Shown piece by piece: positions 15,264 through 22,547 of a stretch of 64,000 bases of DNA. Position 1 is the first letter of the stretch. Every line of letters begins with the position of its first letter. The notes below the pieces were generated by a model. It was not told the DNA's origin. It saw nothing but the letters and a program-made list of their open reading frames with translations, and searched no databases. The position numbers and the translations under genes are program-made. The DNA is from Pseudonocardia parietis (lineage in GTDB: Bacteria > Actinomycetota > Actinomycetes > Mycobacteriales > Pseudonocardiaceae): the NCBI RefSeq assembly GCF_017876315.1, contig NZ_JAGINU010000001.1, forward strand, positions 4,216,001 to 4,280,000. Reading direction: 5' to 3'.

Positions 15264-16790
15264 TCAGTTCGCCGTGAGCTTGTCGACGAGCTCCTCGGCG
15301 CTGGACACGGCGTCGAACAGCTCCCCGACGTGCTTGCGGGTCCCGCGCAGCGGTTCCAGCGTCGGGATCCGGACCAGCGACTCCCGGCCCAGGTCGAAGA
15401 TCACCGAGTCCCAGGACGCGGCCGCCACGTCGGCCGGGTAGCGGCTCATGCAGGTGCCCCGGAAGTACGCGCGGGTGTCCTCGGGCGGCGTGGTCATCGC
15501 CGCCATGACCTCCTCCTCGGTGACCAGCCTGCGCATCGAGCCGCGCGTGACGAGCCGGTTGTAGAGCCCCTTGGCCAGGCGCACGTCGGAGTACTGCAGA
15601 TCGACCATCCCGAGCCGCCCGGACGCCCAGCTCAGGTTGTCCCGCTCGCGGTAGGCCTCCAGCAGCTTGAGCTTGGCCGTCCAGTCCAGCCGGTCCGCGG
15701 TGAGCATCGGGTCGCGCTCGAGGTCGGTGAGCACCGACTCCCACTCCTCGACGACCTCGCGGGTGTCGGGGTCCCAGTCCGCACGCTGGTTGCCCATGGT
15801 CTGCTCGAGGTGGGCGACGGCGCGCGTCAGGTACTCCTGCTGCAGGTTCAGCGCGGTGAGATGGCGGCCGTCGGCCAGCGGGACCGTCTGGGTCAGGGTG
15901 GGGTCGTGGCTGATCCGCGCCACCGACTTCACCGGCTCGGCCAGGCGCAGGTCCTCGAACGAGCGGCCGTGCTCGATCATGTCCAGGACCAGCGCGGTGG
16001 TGCCGACCTTGAGCAGCGTCGCGACCTCCGACAGGTTCGCGTCACCGATGATGACGTGCAGCCGCCGGTACTTGTCGGCGTCGGCGTGCGGCTCGTCGCG
16101 GGTGTTGATGATGCCGCGCTTGAGCGTGGTCTCCAGGCCGACCTCGACCTCGATGTAGTCCGAGCGCTGGGCGATCTGGTAGCCGGGCTCGTCGCCCTGC
16201 TGCCCCAGCCCGACCCGCCCGGAACCGCAGACCACCTGCCGCGACACGAAGAACGGGATCAACCCGCCCACGATCGACGGGAACGTCGTCGTCCGGGCCA
16301 TCAGGTAGTTCTCGTGCGAGCCGTAGCTCGCGCCCTTGCCGTCGACGTTGTTCTTGTAGAGCTGCATCCGCGGCGCGCCCGGCACCGTGGCCGCCCGGTT
16401 CGCGGCCTCGAGCATGATCCGCTCGCCGGCCTTGTCCCAGACCACGACGTCGCGCGGCGTCAGCACCTCCGGCGTGGCGTACTCGGGGTGGGCGTGGTCG
16501 ACGTAGAACCGGGCACCGTTGGTGAGGATGACGTTGGCCGCACCGAGATCGTCGAGGTCGGTGTCGAGCTGCGGGGCCAGCGACGGCGCCGACAGGTCGA
16601 ACCCGCGGGCGTCGCGCAGCGGCGACTCGACCTCGTAGTCCCAGCGGGCACGGCGGTTGCGCGGGACGTCCGCGGCGGCGGCGTAGGCGAGCACCACCTG
16701 CGTCGAGGTGACGACCGGGTTCGCGGTCGGGTCCCCGGGGACCGCGATGCCGTACTCCACCTCGGTGCCCATGATCCGGTGGGCCGTCAT
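15264..16790 (-). CDS. dop: Depupylase/deamidase Dop
   Basis: A 508-aa member of the carboxylate-amine ligase (glutamine-synthetase-like) fold. The N-terminal MTAHRIMGTEVEYGIAVPGD holds the metal/ATP-binding Glu. The catalytic Asp region is GARFYVDHAHPEYATPEV, and the Dop-type loop SYGSHENYLMAR follows. Dop removes Pup from substrates; since Pup here already ends in Glu, its deamidase role is dispensable in this organism. I chose ATG 16790 because upstream residues are not family-like. It is first of the dop-pup-prcB-prcA unit. The usual upstream partner mpa is about 10 kb away. Confidence 0.94.
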   Translation of the reverse strand: MTAHRIMGTEVEYGIAVPGDPTANPVVTSTQVVLAYAAAADVPRNRRARWDYEVESPLRDARGFDLSAPSLAPQLDTDLDDLGAANVILTNGARFYVDHAHPEYATPEVLTPRDVVVWDKAGERIMLEAANRAATVPGAPRMQLYKNNVDGKGASYGSHENYLMARTTTFPSIVGGLIPFFVSRQVVCGSGRVGLGQQGDEPGYQIAQRSDYIEVEVGLETTLKRGIINTRDEPHADADKYRRLHVIIGDANLSEVATLLKVGTTALVLDMIEHGRSFEDLRLAEPVKSVARISHDPTLTQTVPLADGRHLTALNLQQEYLTRAVAHLEQTMGNQRADWDPDTREVVEEWESVLTDLERDPMLTADRLDWTAKLKLLEAYRERDNLSWASGRLGMVDLQYSDVRLAKGLYNRLVTRGSMRRLVTEEEVMAAMTTPPEDTRAYFRGTCMSRYPADVAAASWDSVIFDLGRESLVRIPTLEPLRGTRKHVGELFDAVSSAEELVDKLTAN

Positions 16791-16937
16791 GTCAGGCCCC
16801 CTGCGCGAGACTGCATTCACCGAGCCTAACCGCAGCCACCACCACCGCACCCCCGCCGCGCGGCGGTACCGCAGGCGAAACCGGCTGCCGGCCCGCCGGT
16901 GCCGTGAGATAGGGTTCCGCGGCCGGCGCACTACCAG

Positions 16938-16948
16938 TGGGTAACCCA
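16938..16948. promoter_or_regulatory. Short palindrome in the dop/small-ORF divergent region
   Basis: TGGGTAACCCA is a perfect 11-bp palindrome, followed closely by a further CACCCAC. It lies in the 282-bp region between the divergent dop gene and the small ORF at 17073. The rest of that region shows no gene that I recognise. It could be an operator for either promoter; the evidence is only its symmetry and position. Confidence 0.25.
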
Positions 16949-17072
16949 TGTCACCCACATCGGTCCCGGCCGGTCGACCACCGGCGGGTCGCGCGACGAC
17001 ACCACGGGAAGGGCCCAGCGTGGGGCCTGCCCGCGTACGACACCACCACGCGATACGTCTCAGGAGCTCATC

Positions 17073-17267
17073 ATGGTCAGCATCTCGGTCTCGGCCCGTT
17101 CCCTCGCCGCCGCCCGGCTGATCGATCCGGAGGTCAACACCGCCGCCGTCCAGGCCGCGGTGGAGGCCGCCCTCGCGGCGGAGCGGCACGAGAAGCGTGA
17201 CGCCGACCGCCCGACCGGCCGGCGTGAGCACACCGCCCGCCGCGAGCCGGACTCGCGCTCGGCCTGA
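17073..17267 (+). CDS. Small hypothetical protein
   Basis: A 64-aa ORF starting MVSISVSARSLAAARLIDPE. Nearly every codon ends in G or C, as in the real genes around it. CAGGAG lies 9 nt before the ATG, and a strong hairpin terminator follows 41 bp after the stop. The first half is predicted helical and Ala-rich; the second half is very charged and basic (RHEKRDADRPTGRREHTARR). I do not recognise a family. It is divergent from dop. Codon usage and flanking signals make it likely to be a true gene. Confidence 0.55.
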   Translation: MVSISVSARSLAAARLIDPEVNTAAVQAAVEAALAAERHEKRDADRPTGRREHTARREPDSRSA

Positions 17268-17308
17268 CGCCGGCGCCAGGTACCTCGCCCGCAGCATCCG
17301 CGCCCCTC

Positions 17309-17333
17309 GGGGAGCTTCGGGCCGAAGCTCCCC
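17309..17333. terminator. Bidirectional hairpin terminator
   Basis: GGGGAGCTTCGG (17309-17320), one base, CCGAAGCTCCCC (17322-17333): a perfect 12-bp inverted repeat between the convergent small ORF and lpdA. There is no T-run, as is usual in high-GC actinobacteria. Confidence 0.75.
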
Positions 17334-17355
17334 GGGGCGGCGGCAGCAGGCGCCC

Positions 17356-18759
17356 TCAGAGGTTGATCATGTGGCCGGCCAGGCCGTGGATCGCCTCCTG
17401 CAGGCCCTCCGACAGGGTCGGGTGGGCGTGCACGTTGCGGGCCATCTCGTGGACGGTCAGGTCCCACTTCTGGGCCAGGGTCAGCTCCGGCAGCAGCTCG
17501 GTGGCCTCCGCGCCGATGATGTGCCCGCCCAGCAGCTCGCCGTGGGTGTCGTCGGAGATCAGCTTGACGAAGCCGTTCGGCTCGGCCATGCCCTGCGCCT
17601 TGCCGTTCGCCGTGTACGGGAACTGGGAGACCTTGATCTTCCAGCCCTTCTCGTCGGCGAGCTGCTCGGCCTCGGCCTGGGTGTAGCCGAACGACGCGAC
17701 CTGCGGCACGCAGAACGTCGCCCGCGGCATCATCTTGTAGTCGAGCTCCTGGGTCTCGGCGTCGGCGAGGGTCTCGGCGGCGACGACGCCCTGCGCCTCG
17801 GCCACGTGGGCGAGCATCAGCTTCGCGGTGACGTCACCGATCGCGTAGACGTGGTCGACGTTGGTGCGCATGCGGTCGTCGATCGCGATGGCGCCCCGCT
17901 CGGTCAGCTCGACGCCCAGCTTGTCCAGGCCGAGGCCGTCGACCCGCGGGGCGAAGCCGATCGCCTGGATGACCTTGTCGGCGCGCAGCTCCTCGGAGCC
18001 CTTGCCCGAGGACACGGTCACGGTGACGCCCTTGCCGTCATCGGTGATCGACTCGACCTTGGTCGAGGTCCGCACGGTGATGCCGAGCTTCTTGTAGCGC
18101 TTGAGCAGCTCCTTGGACACGTCGGTGTCCTCGAGCGGCAGCAGGCGGTCCAGGAACTCGACGATCGTGACGTCGACGCCGTAGTTGGCCAGCACGTAGG
18201 CGAACTCGACACCGATCGCGCCGGCGCCGGCGATGACGACGCTCTGCGGCAGCTCGCGGGTGAGGATCTGCTCCTCGTAGGTCACCACGCGCTCGGAGAG
18301 CTCGGTGCCCGGCAGCAGCTTGACCGTGGAGCCGGACGCGATGATCACGTCGTCGTAGGTGACGGTCTCCGAGCCGCCCTTCGACAGCTCGACCTCGATC
18401 TCGCCCGGCTTGGTGAACCGGCCGAACCCGTCGAGCTCGGTGATCTTGTTCTTCTTCATGAGGAAGTGGACGCCCTTGACCCGGCCGTCCGCGACCGTGC
18501 GGCTGCGGTCGAACGCGACACCGAAGTCGAGCGACACCTCACCGGAGAGACCGAAGGTCTTCTGCTCCTTGGTGACGATGTGCGCGATCTCCGCGTTGCG
18601 CAGCAGCGCCTTCGAGGGGATGCAGCCCACGTTGAGGCAGACACCGCCCCAGTACTTCTCCTCGATCACCGCCACACTGCGGCCGAGCTGGGCGGCGCGA
18701 ATGGCCGCCACGTATCCACCGGGTCCGGCACCGAGCACGACGACGTCGAAATGAGGCAT
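17356..18759 (-). CDS. lpdA: Dihydrolipoyl dehydrogenase
   Basis: A 467-aa flavoprotein disulfide reductase (E3 of 2-oxoacid dehydrogenase complexes). The FAD-binding GxGxxG is in VVVLGAGPGGYVAAIRAAQL, the redox-active disulfide in GGVCLNVGCIPSKALLR, and the NAD-binding glycine motif in VVIAGAGAIGVEFAYVLANY. The C-terminal His-Glu active-site pair is in VHAHPTLSEGLQEA. It reoxidises dihydrolipoamide with NAD+. A MarR gene lies 9 bp upstream on the same strand, so the two may share a transcript. No other complex subunits are nearby. Confidence 0.95.
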   Translation of the reverse strand: MPHFDVVVLGAGPGGYVAAIRAAQLGRSVAVIEEKYWGGVCLNVGCIPSKALLRNAEIAHIVTKEQKTFGLSGEVSLDFGVAFDRSRTVADGRVKGVHFLMKKNKITELDGFGRFTKPGEIEVELSKGGSETVTYDDVIIASGSTVKLLPGTELSERVVTYEEQILTRELPQSVVIAGAGAIGVEFAYVLANYGVDVTIVEFLDRLLPLEDTDVSKELLKRYKKLGITVRTSTKVESITDDGKGVTVTVSSGKGSEELRADKVIQAIGFAPRVDGLGLDKLGVELTERGAIAIDDRMRTNVDHVYAIGDVTAKLMLAHVAEAQGVVAAETLADAETQELDYKMMPRATFCVPQVASFGYTQAEAEQLADEKGWKIKVSQFPYTANGKAQGMAEPNGFVKLISDDTHGELLGGHIIGAEATELLPELTLAQKWDLTVHEMARNVHAHPTLSEGLQEAIHGLAGHMINL

Positions 18760-18768
18760 GCGCTCAGC

Positions 18769-19287
18769 CTAAGATGCGCGCGCCGCATCCGGCCCGTCCG
18801 GGCCCGAGTCTCCGGTCACCGGCCATCCCGGCGTGTCCGACAGGTGCGCCACGATCGCCTCCAGCGCGTCGCGCAGTGCCGCCTGCTGTTCGCGGGTGAT
18901 GCCGTCGAACACCGCTTCCCGCACGCTCTCGACGTGGTCCGGCGCGGCGGCCTCGAGCACCTGCATGCCCTGCTCGGTCAGCTCGGCCAGCTGGCCGCGA
19001 CGGTCGGTGGGGCAGGAACGCCGCACGATCCAGCCGGCCTCCTCCATCCGGGCCACCGCGTGCGACAGCCTGCTGCGCGAGGACTGGGCGGAGTCGGCGA
19101 GCACGTTCATCCGCAGCGTGCGCCCCGGCGCCTCGGAGAGCCGCACGAGGATCTCGTAGTACGCCTGCGGCATCCCCGCCCCGGCCTGCAGCCGGCGCTC
19201 CACCTTCTCCGCCACCAGCCGCTGGGCCACCAGGTAGGCCCGCCAGGTCCGCTGCTCGTCGTCGTCGAGCCAGCGCGTGTGATCCAC
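18769..19287 (-). CDS. MarR family transcriptional regulator
   Basis: A 172-aa winged-helix protein. DNA-binding region about residues 45-110: YYEILVRLSEAPGRTLRMNV, ADSAQSSRSRLSHAVARMEE, then wing RRSCPTDRRGQLAELT. It is divergent from the yceI-like gene, a common pair in actinobacteria, and two palindromes lie between the starts. It likely represses itself and the YceI gene, and possibly lpdA downstream. Confidence 0.85.
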   Translation of the reverse strand: MDHTRWLDDDEQRTWRAYLVAQRLVAEKVERRLQAGAGMPQAYYEILVRLSEAPGRTLRMNVLADSAQSSRSRLSHAVARMEEAGWIVRRSCPTDRRGQLAELTEQGMQVLEAAAPDHVESVREAVFDGITREQQAALRDALEAIVAHLSDTPGWPVTGDSGPDGPDAARAS

Positions 19288-19305
19288 GACACCCTCCGGA
19301 ATGGT

Positions 19306-19352
19306 TGAGCGCTCATCTTGTTCTTCCTAGTATCGCTCTCAGCCGCTGAGAG
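19306..19352. promoter_or_regulatory. Two palindromic operators between marR and yceI
   Basis: TGAGCGCTCA (19306-19315) is a perfect 10-bp palindrome. CTCTCAG-CCG-CTGAGAG (19336-19352) is a perfect 7-bp inverted repeat. Both lie in the 96-bp divergent region between the MarR and YceI genes and are candidate MarR binding sites. Confidence 0.55.
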
Positions 19353-19383
19353 TTCAACTACTTACCGACCACGGAGGCACTCC

Positions 19384-19932
19384 ATGACCAGCATCCCGAA
19401 CTTCGCCGCCGGAACCTGGGACATCGACTCGGTCCACAGCGACGTGTCGTTCGTCGTCCGTCACATGATGGTCAGCAAGGTCCGCGGCCGCTTCGAGAAG
19501 GTCTCCGGCGAGATCGTCACCGGTGACTCGATCGAGAACTCGACCGTGAACGCCACGATCGACGTGACCACGATCAGCACCGGCAACGAGCAGCGTGACG
19601 ACCACATCCGCTCGGCCGACTTCTTCGAGACCGAGAAGTTCCCGGAGTGGAGCTTCACCTCCACCGGTGTCCTGGCCAAGGGCGACGACCACGTGCTGGC
19701 CGGCGACCTCACCATCAAGGGTGTCACCAAGCCGGTCGAGTTCGACCTCGAGGTCAACGGCATCGGCCCGGACGCCTACGGCGGCACCCGCGCCGGCTTC
19801 AGCGCCACCACCACGATCAAGCGCTCCGAGTTCGGCGTCGACATCGCCACGCCGATGGAGAGCGGCGGCGTCGTCGTCGGCGAGAAGGTGGGCATCGAGC
19901 TGGAGATCCAGGCCGTGCTGCGCACCGCCTGA
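19384..19932 (+). CDS. YceI family protein
   Basis: A 182-aa lipocalin-like protein that binds isoprenoid or other amphiphilic ligands. The start MTSIPNFAAGTWDIDSVHSD and the blocks VSFVVRHMMVSKVRGRFEKV, IRSADFFETEKFPEWSFTS and LTIKGVTKPVEFDLEV are typical. No signal peptide is seen, so it is probably cytoplasmic, as in many actinobacterial copies. GGAGGCAC precedes ATG 19384. A longer upstream start would run into the operator palindromes. Confidence 0.92.
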   Translation: MTSIPNFAAGTWDIDSVHSDVSFVVRHMMVSKVRGRFEKVSGEIVTGDSIENSTVNATIDVTTISTGNEQRDDHIRSADFFETEKFPEWSFTSTGVLAKGDDHVLAGDLTIKGVTKPVEFDLEVNGIGPDAYGGTRAGFSATTTIKRSEFGVDIATPMESGGVVVGEKVGIELEIQAVLRTA

Positions 19933-20029
19933 TCGTCCCCTCTCACGACCGGAAACCCCGGCCCGCACCCGCGGTCCGGGGTTCCGTCGTGTTCCGGGGG
20001 TTCTCGAACACGGCCTAGGCTCGACGACC

Positions 20030-20923
20030 GTGGTGGGTTATCGGGAGATCGCGCCGGCCAGGCCGGTCGCGGACCTGCTGGAGTGCGCCTGGCAGTCCCG
20101 CACCGACGCTCCGCACGTGCAGCGGGTGCTGCCCGACGGCTGCATGGACCTGCTGGTGCTGGGTGCCGATGCTCCGGGTACCCGGTTGGTCGTCGCGGGC
20201 CCGGACACGGCGGCGCACCTGTCGTCCGACGCCGCCGGCGCGGTGACGACCGGGCTGCGCTTCCGGCCCGGGGCGCTCCCCGCCCTGCTGGGGGTGCCCG
20301 CCGAGGAGCTGCGGGACACCCGGACCGACCTGGACGCCGTCCTCACCGGCGCCGTCGCCCGGACGGTTCGGGCGCTCACCACGGCGCGCTCGCTCTCCGG
20401 GCCGGGCGGGGCCGGCGGGTCGAGCGGGGCCGGCGGGTCGGATGAGGGGCACATAGGAGCTCCTCGCAGCCCCCTGGACGACGCTGCTGTACCCCTCGCG
20501 CCCCGCGACCCGGCGCTCGCCGTCCTGCTGGAGGTGGCGGCCGCGCTGCGGGCGGGTGCCGACGAGGGCACCGGGCGTCCGTTGCCGGCGCCGCTCCCGC
20601 CGGCGGCGCTGCGGGCGCTGGCGCGCGGGATGGCGGCCGGGGAGCTCGCCGACCGCCTCGGCGTGACGTCCCGCACGGTGCACCGGCGCTGCGTGTCCAC
20701 GCTGGGCTACGGCCCGGCCCTCGCCCGCCGCGTGCTGCGCTTCCGCCGGGCGAGCGCGCTGCTGTTCGACGGTGTCCCGCCCGCGCAGGTCGCCGCCCGC
20801 ACCGGGTACGCCGACCAGCCGCACCTGTCCCGCGAGATCCGGGCCCTCGCAGGTGTGTCCCCCACCGCGCTGACGGCCGGCCACGACCTCGCAGACCGCT
20901 CGTCGACCGCGCAGCCTGGGTGA
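20030..20923 (+). CDS. AraC family transcriptional regulator (DUF6597-like N-terminus)
   Basis: A 297-aa regulator. The N-terminal sensor-like domain (about 1-120: YREIAPARPVADLLECAWQS, RVLPDGCMDLLVLG, GLRFRPGALPALLGVPAEEL) is the type often annotated DUF6597. A Gly/Ser-rich linker follows. The AraC DNA-binding domain spans about 190-285: AAGELADRLGVTSRTVHRRC and QVAARTGYADQPHLSREIRA. The linker contains a 54-bp palindromic repeat (20444-20497) whose length keeps the frame. GTG 20030 or 20033 is the likely start. The target is unknown; no neighbour is divergent from it. Confidence 0.8.
   Translation: MVGYREIAPARPVADLLECAWQSRTDAPHVQRVLPDGCMDLLVLGADAPGTRLVVAGPDTAAHLSSDAAGAVTTGLRFRPGALPALLGVPAEELRDTRTDLDAVLTGAVARTVRALTTARSLSGPGGAGGSSGAGGSDEGHIGAPRSPLDDAAVPLAPRDPALAVLLEVAAALRAGADEGTGRPLPAPLPPAALRALARGMAAGELADRLGVTSRTVHRRCVSTLGYGPALARRVLRFRRASALLFDGVPPAQVAARTGYADQPHLSREIRALAGVSPTALTAGHDLADRSSTAQPG
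20444..20497. repeat. 54-bp palindromic repeat, copy 1 (inside AraC gene)
   Basis: Begins GAGGGGCAC and ends GTACCCCTC, a 9-bp inverted repeat with one mismatch. A second element of exactly 54 bp with the same ends lies at 39763-39816. This copy falls in the linker of the AraC gene and, being 18 codons long, does not break the frame. The interior differs between copies. Confidence 0.6.
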
Positions 20924-20929
20924 GGCCTG

Positions 20930-20957
20930 CGACCTCGCAGGGTGCGCCGCGAGGTCG
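20930..20957. terminator. Hairpin between convergent AraC and VOC genes
   Basis: CGACCTCGC (20930-20938), 10-nt loop, GCGAGGTCG (20949-20957): a perfect 9-bp inverted repeat starting 7 bp after the AraC stop and ending 35 bp before the VOC gene stop. Position fits a bidirectional terminator. Confidence 0.55.
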
Positions 20958-20991
20958 TGGTGATCAGGTTCGAGCGGTCAGGTCCGAGTGC

Positions 20992-21393
20992 TCAGGTCCA
21001 GGCGAACAGGTCCAGGGGCGTGCCGTCGGGGTCGCGGACGGTCGCGTAGCGCTGGCCCCACGGCGCGTCGAACGGCTCCAGCACCGACCCGTGCCCGGCC
21101 TCGGTGATCCGCTTCCAGGCGTCGTCGACGGCGGCCTCGGACGGCAGCCGGAACGCCAGCGTCATCCGCCCCTCCCCGGTCGGCGCCGCGTCCGGGAGGA
21201 AGCCCTCCACCATCGACTGCAGGTCCAGCGCCAGCCGCAGCCCGCCGCGCAGGGTCGTCTCGACGTGCGGAGAGCTCTCCGCGTCCTCCCCGAAGCTCAG
21301 GCCCAGCAGCCGGTAGAAGGCCACCGCCCGGGCCATGTCCGTCACCATGATGCCGATCATGTCCGGCTCGGCACCGATCGATTCCTCACTCAT
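20992..21393 (-). CDS. VOC family protein (glyoxalase/bleomycin-resistance fold)
   Basis: A 133-aa single-domain vicinal-oxygen-chelate protein. The first beta-alpha-beta unit is IGIMVTDMARAVAFYRLLGL. The C-terminal signature GQRYATVRDPDGTPLDLFAW closes the second half. Members are metal-dependent dioxygenases, lyases or binding proteins; the substrate cannot be told. ATG 21393. It follows the methyltransferase gene on the same strand with a 65-bp gap, so it may be the last gene of that unit. Confidence 0.85.
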   Translation of the reverse strand: MSEESIGAEPDMIGIMVTDMARAVAFYRLLGLSFGEDAESSPHVETTLRGGLRLALDLQSMVEGFLPDAAPTGEGRMTLAFRLPSEAAVDDAWKRITEAGHGSVLEPFDAPWGQRYATVRDPDGTPLDLFAWT

Positions 21394-21458
21394 GACGGCA
21401 GGTTAGGGCCGCGCGGTGCCGCCGGTCGTGAACGGACCGGACATCTCCCAGGTCGAGA

Positions 21459-22325
21459 TCACCTGCCGCCGTCCTTCCGGCCCCACCCGATGTTGACCGG
21501 CGCCGTGAGCAAGGCGAGATCGTCGTCGCCGGCACGCTCGCGGATCAGGTCGTCGAGCGCCGTGAGCACCTGCACCTGATCCCCCTCGGCGACGTCCCCG
21601 AGGATCATGTCGACGATCGGGTTGCTGCCGCGCATCCAGTCCCAGGCGTCCTGTCCGGAGGCGAACTCGACCCTCTCCTGCTGGCTGGTGTCGACCACGA
21701 CGTCCAGCAACCCGGCGGCCTCGAGCCGTTCGCGCAGCACGCCGGGGTCGGAGACCTGGAACTCCAGCGGAGGAGGGTCCGGCAACCCCTCGAACTCGGG
21801 TACGACGGACTGCAGGGCCGCGATGAAGAAGCCCAGCGCCTCGAACCCTTCCGGGGCGCCGTACGCCACGATCAGGACGCGACCGCCCGGCCGGGTGACG
21901 CGCACCATCTCGCGCAGGGCCAGGGCCTGGTCCGGTACGAGCATCACGCCGAACTGGGACCCGGTCACGTCGTACTGATCGTCGTCGAGCACGAGGGTGT
22001 GGGCGTCCATCACCCGCGCCGTGGCGTCGGAGAGGCCCTCGGTCCGGATTCGCGCCTCGAACCGGGCCACCATCTGCGGTGCCCAGTCGGTCGCCAGCAC
22101 CGTGGCACCCGACCGTGCGGCTGCCAGTCCCAGACCGCCGGGACCTGCGGCAACGTCGAGGAAGGTCTCACCGGGGGTCAGCCCGACCCGGCGCAGCGCC
22201 TCCGCCGAGAGCTCTTGTTCGCCGGGCGCGACGAAGTCGGCGTAGGCGGCAGCGATCGCGTCCCAGGCCTCCACCGGCGCGTGGTCCGCGTGCTCGGGCT
22301 GCGATGTCTCGAGCCGGCCGGTCAT
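21459..22325 (-). CDS. Class I SAM-dependent methyltransferase
   Basis: A 288-aa methyltransferase. Motif I is FLDVAAGPGGLGLAAARSGA with the glycine-rich SAM loop, followed by the acidic residue in VLATDWAPQMV. Motif II/III is at VRVTRPGGRVLIVAYG. The closest general type is UbiE/Methyltransf_11-like, with a helical C-terminal cap that likely binds the acceptor. Its ATG overlaps, as ATGA, the stop of a 33-codon ORF, suggesting coupled translation. The TPR-LuxR regulator gene is upstream on the same strand. Confidence 0.85.
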   Translation of the reverse strand: MTGRLETSQPEHADHAPVEAWDAIAAAYADFVAPGEQELSAEALRRVGLTPGETFLDVAAGPGGLGLAAARSGATVLATDWAPQMVARFEARIRTEGLSDATARVMDAHTLVLDDDQYDVTGSQFGVMLVPDQALALREMVRVTRPGGRVLIVAYGAPEGFEALGFFIAALQSVVPEFEGLPDPPPLEFQVSDPGVLRERLEAAGLLDVVVDTSQQERVEFASGQDAWDWMRGSNPIVDMILGDVAEGDQVQVLTALDDLIRERAGDDDLALLTAPVNIGWGRKDGGR

Positions 22326-22423
22326 GACGGTGCCACCACGCCGACCGGGGTGCCGGGCGCTGCATCCGACGCGTCCGACACCGACTCTCGTGCGCGTTCT
22401 CCGGCACCCTGCGTGTTGCTCAT
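22322..22423 (-). CDS. Possible 33-aa leader peptide coupled to the methyltransferase
   Basis: A short ORF starting MSNTQGAGERARESVSDASD and ending VVAPS. The ribosome site GGGAGG lies 5 nt before ATG 22423, and its TGA overlaps the methyltransferase ATG (ATGA). Third positions are about 73 percent GC, lower than full genes here. It could be a translated coupling leader, or the ATG could mark a now-disconnected N-terminus. No family recognised. Confidence 0.4.
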   Translation of the reverse strand: MSNTQGAGERARESVSDASDAAPGTPVGVVAPS

Positions 22424-22547
22424 CGTCGCCTCCCGGTCGCCGTGGATCGGTCCGGACGCGACGCTAGGGAGCCCCACCGTCGTGCCGCGTCGGGCGAAAC
22501 ACCCATCCCGGGACGTGGGTGATTCTGCGCAGCCATCCCGCCACGGT

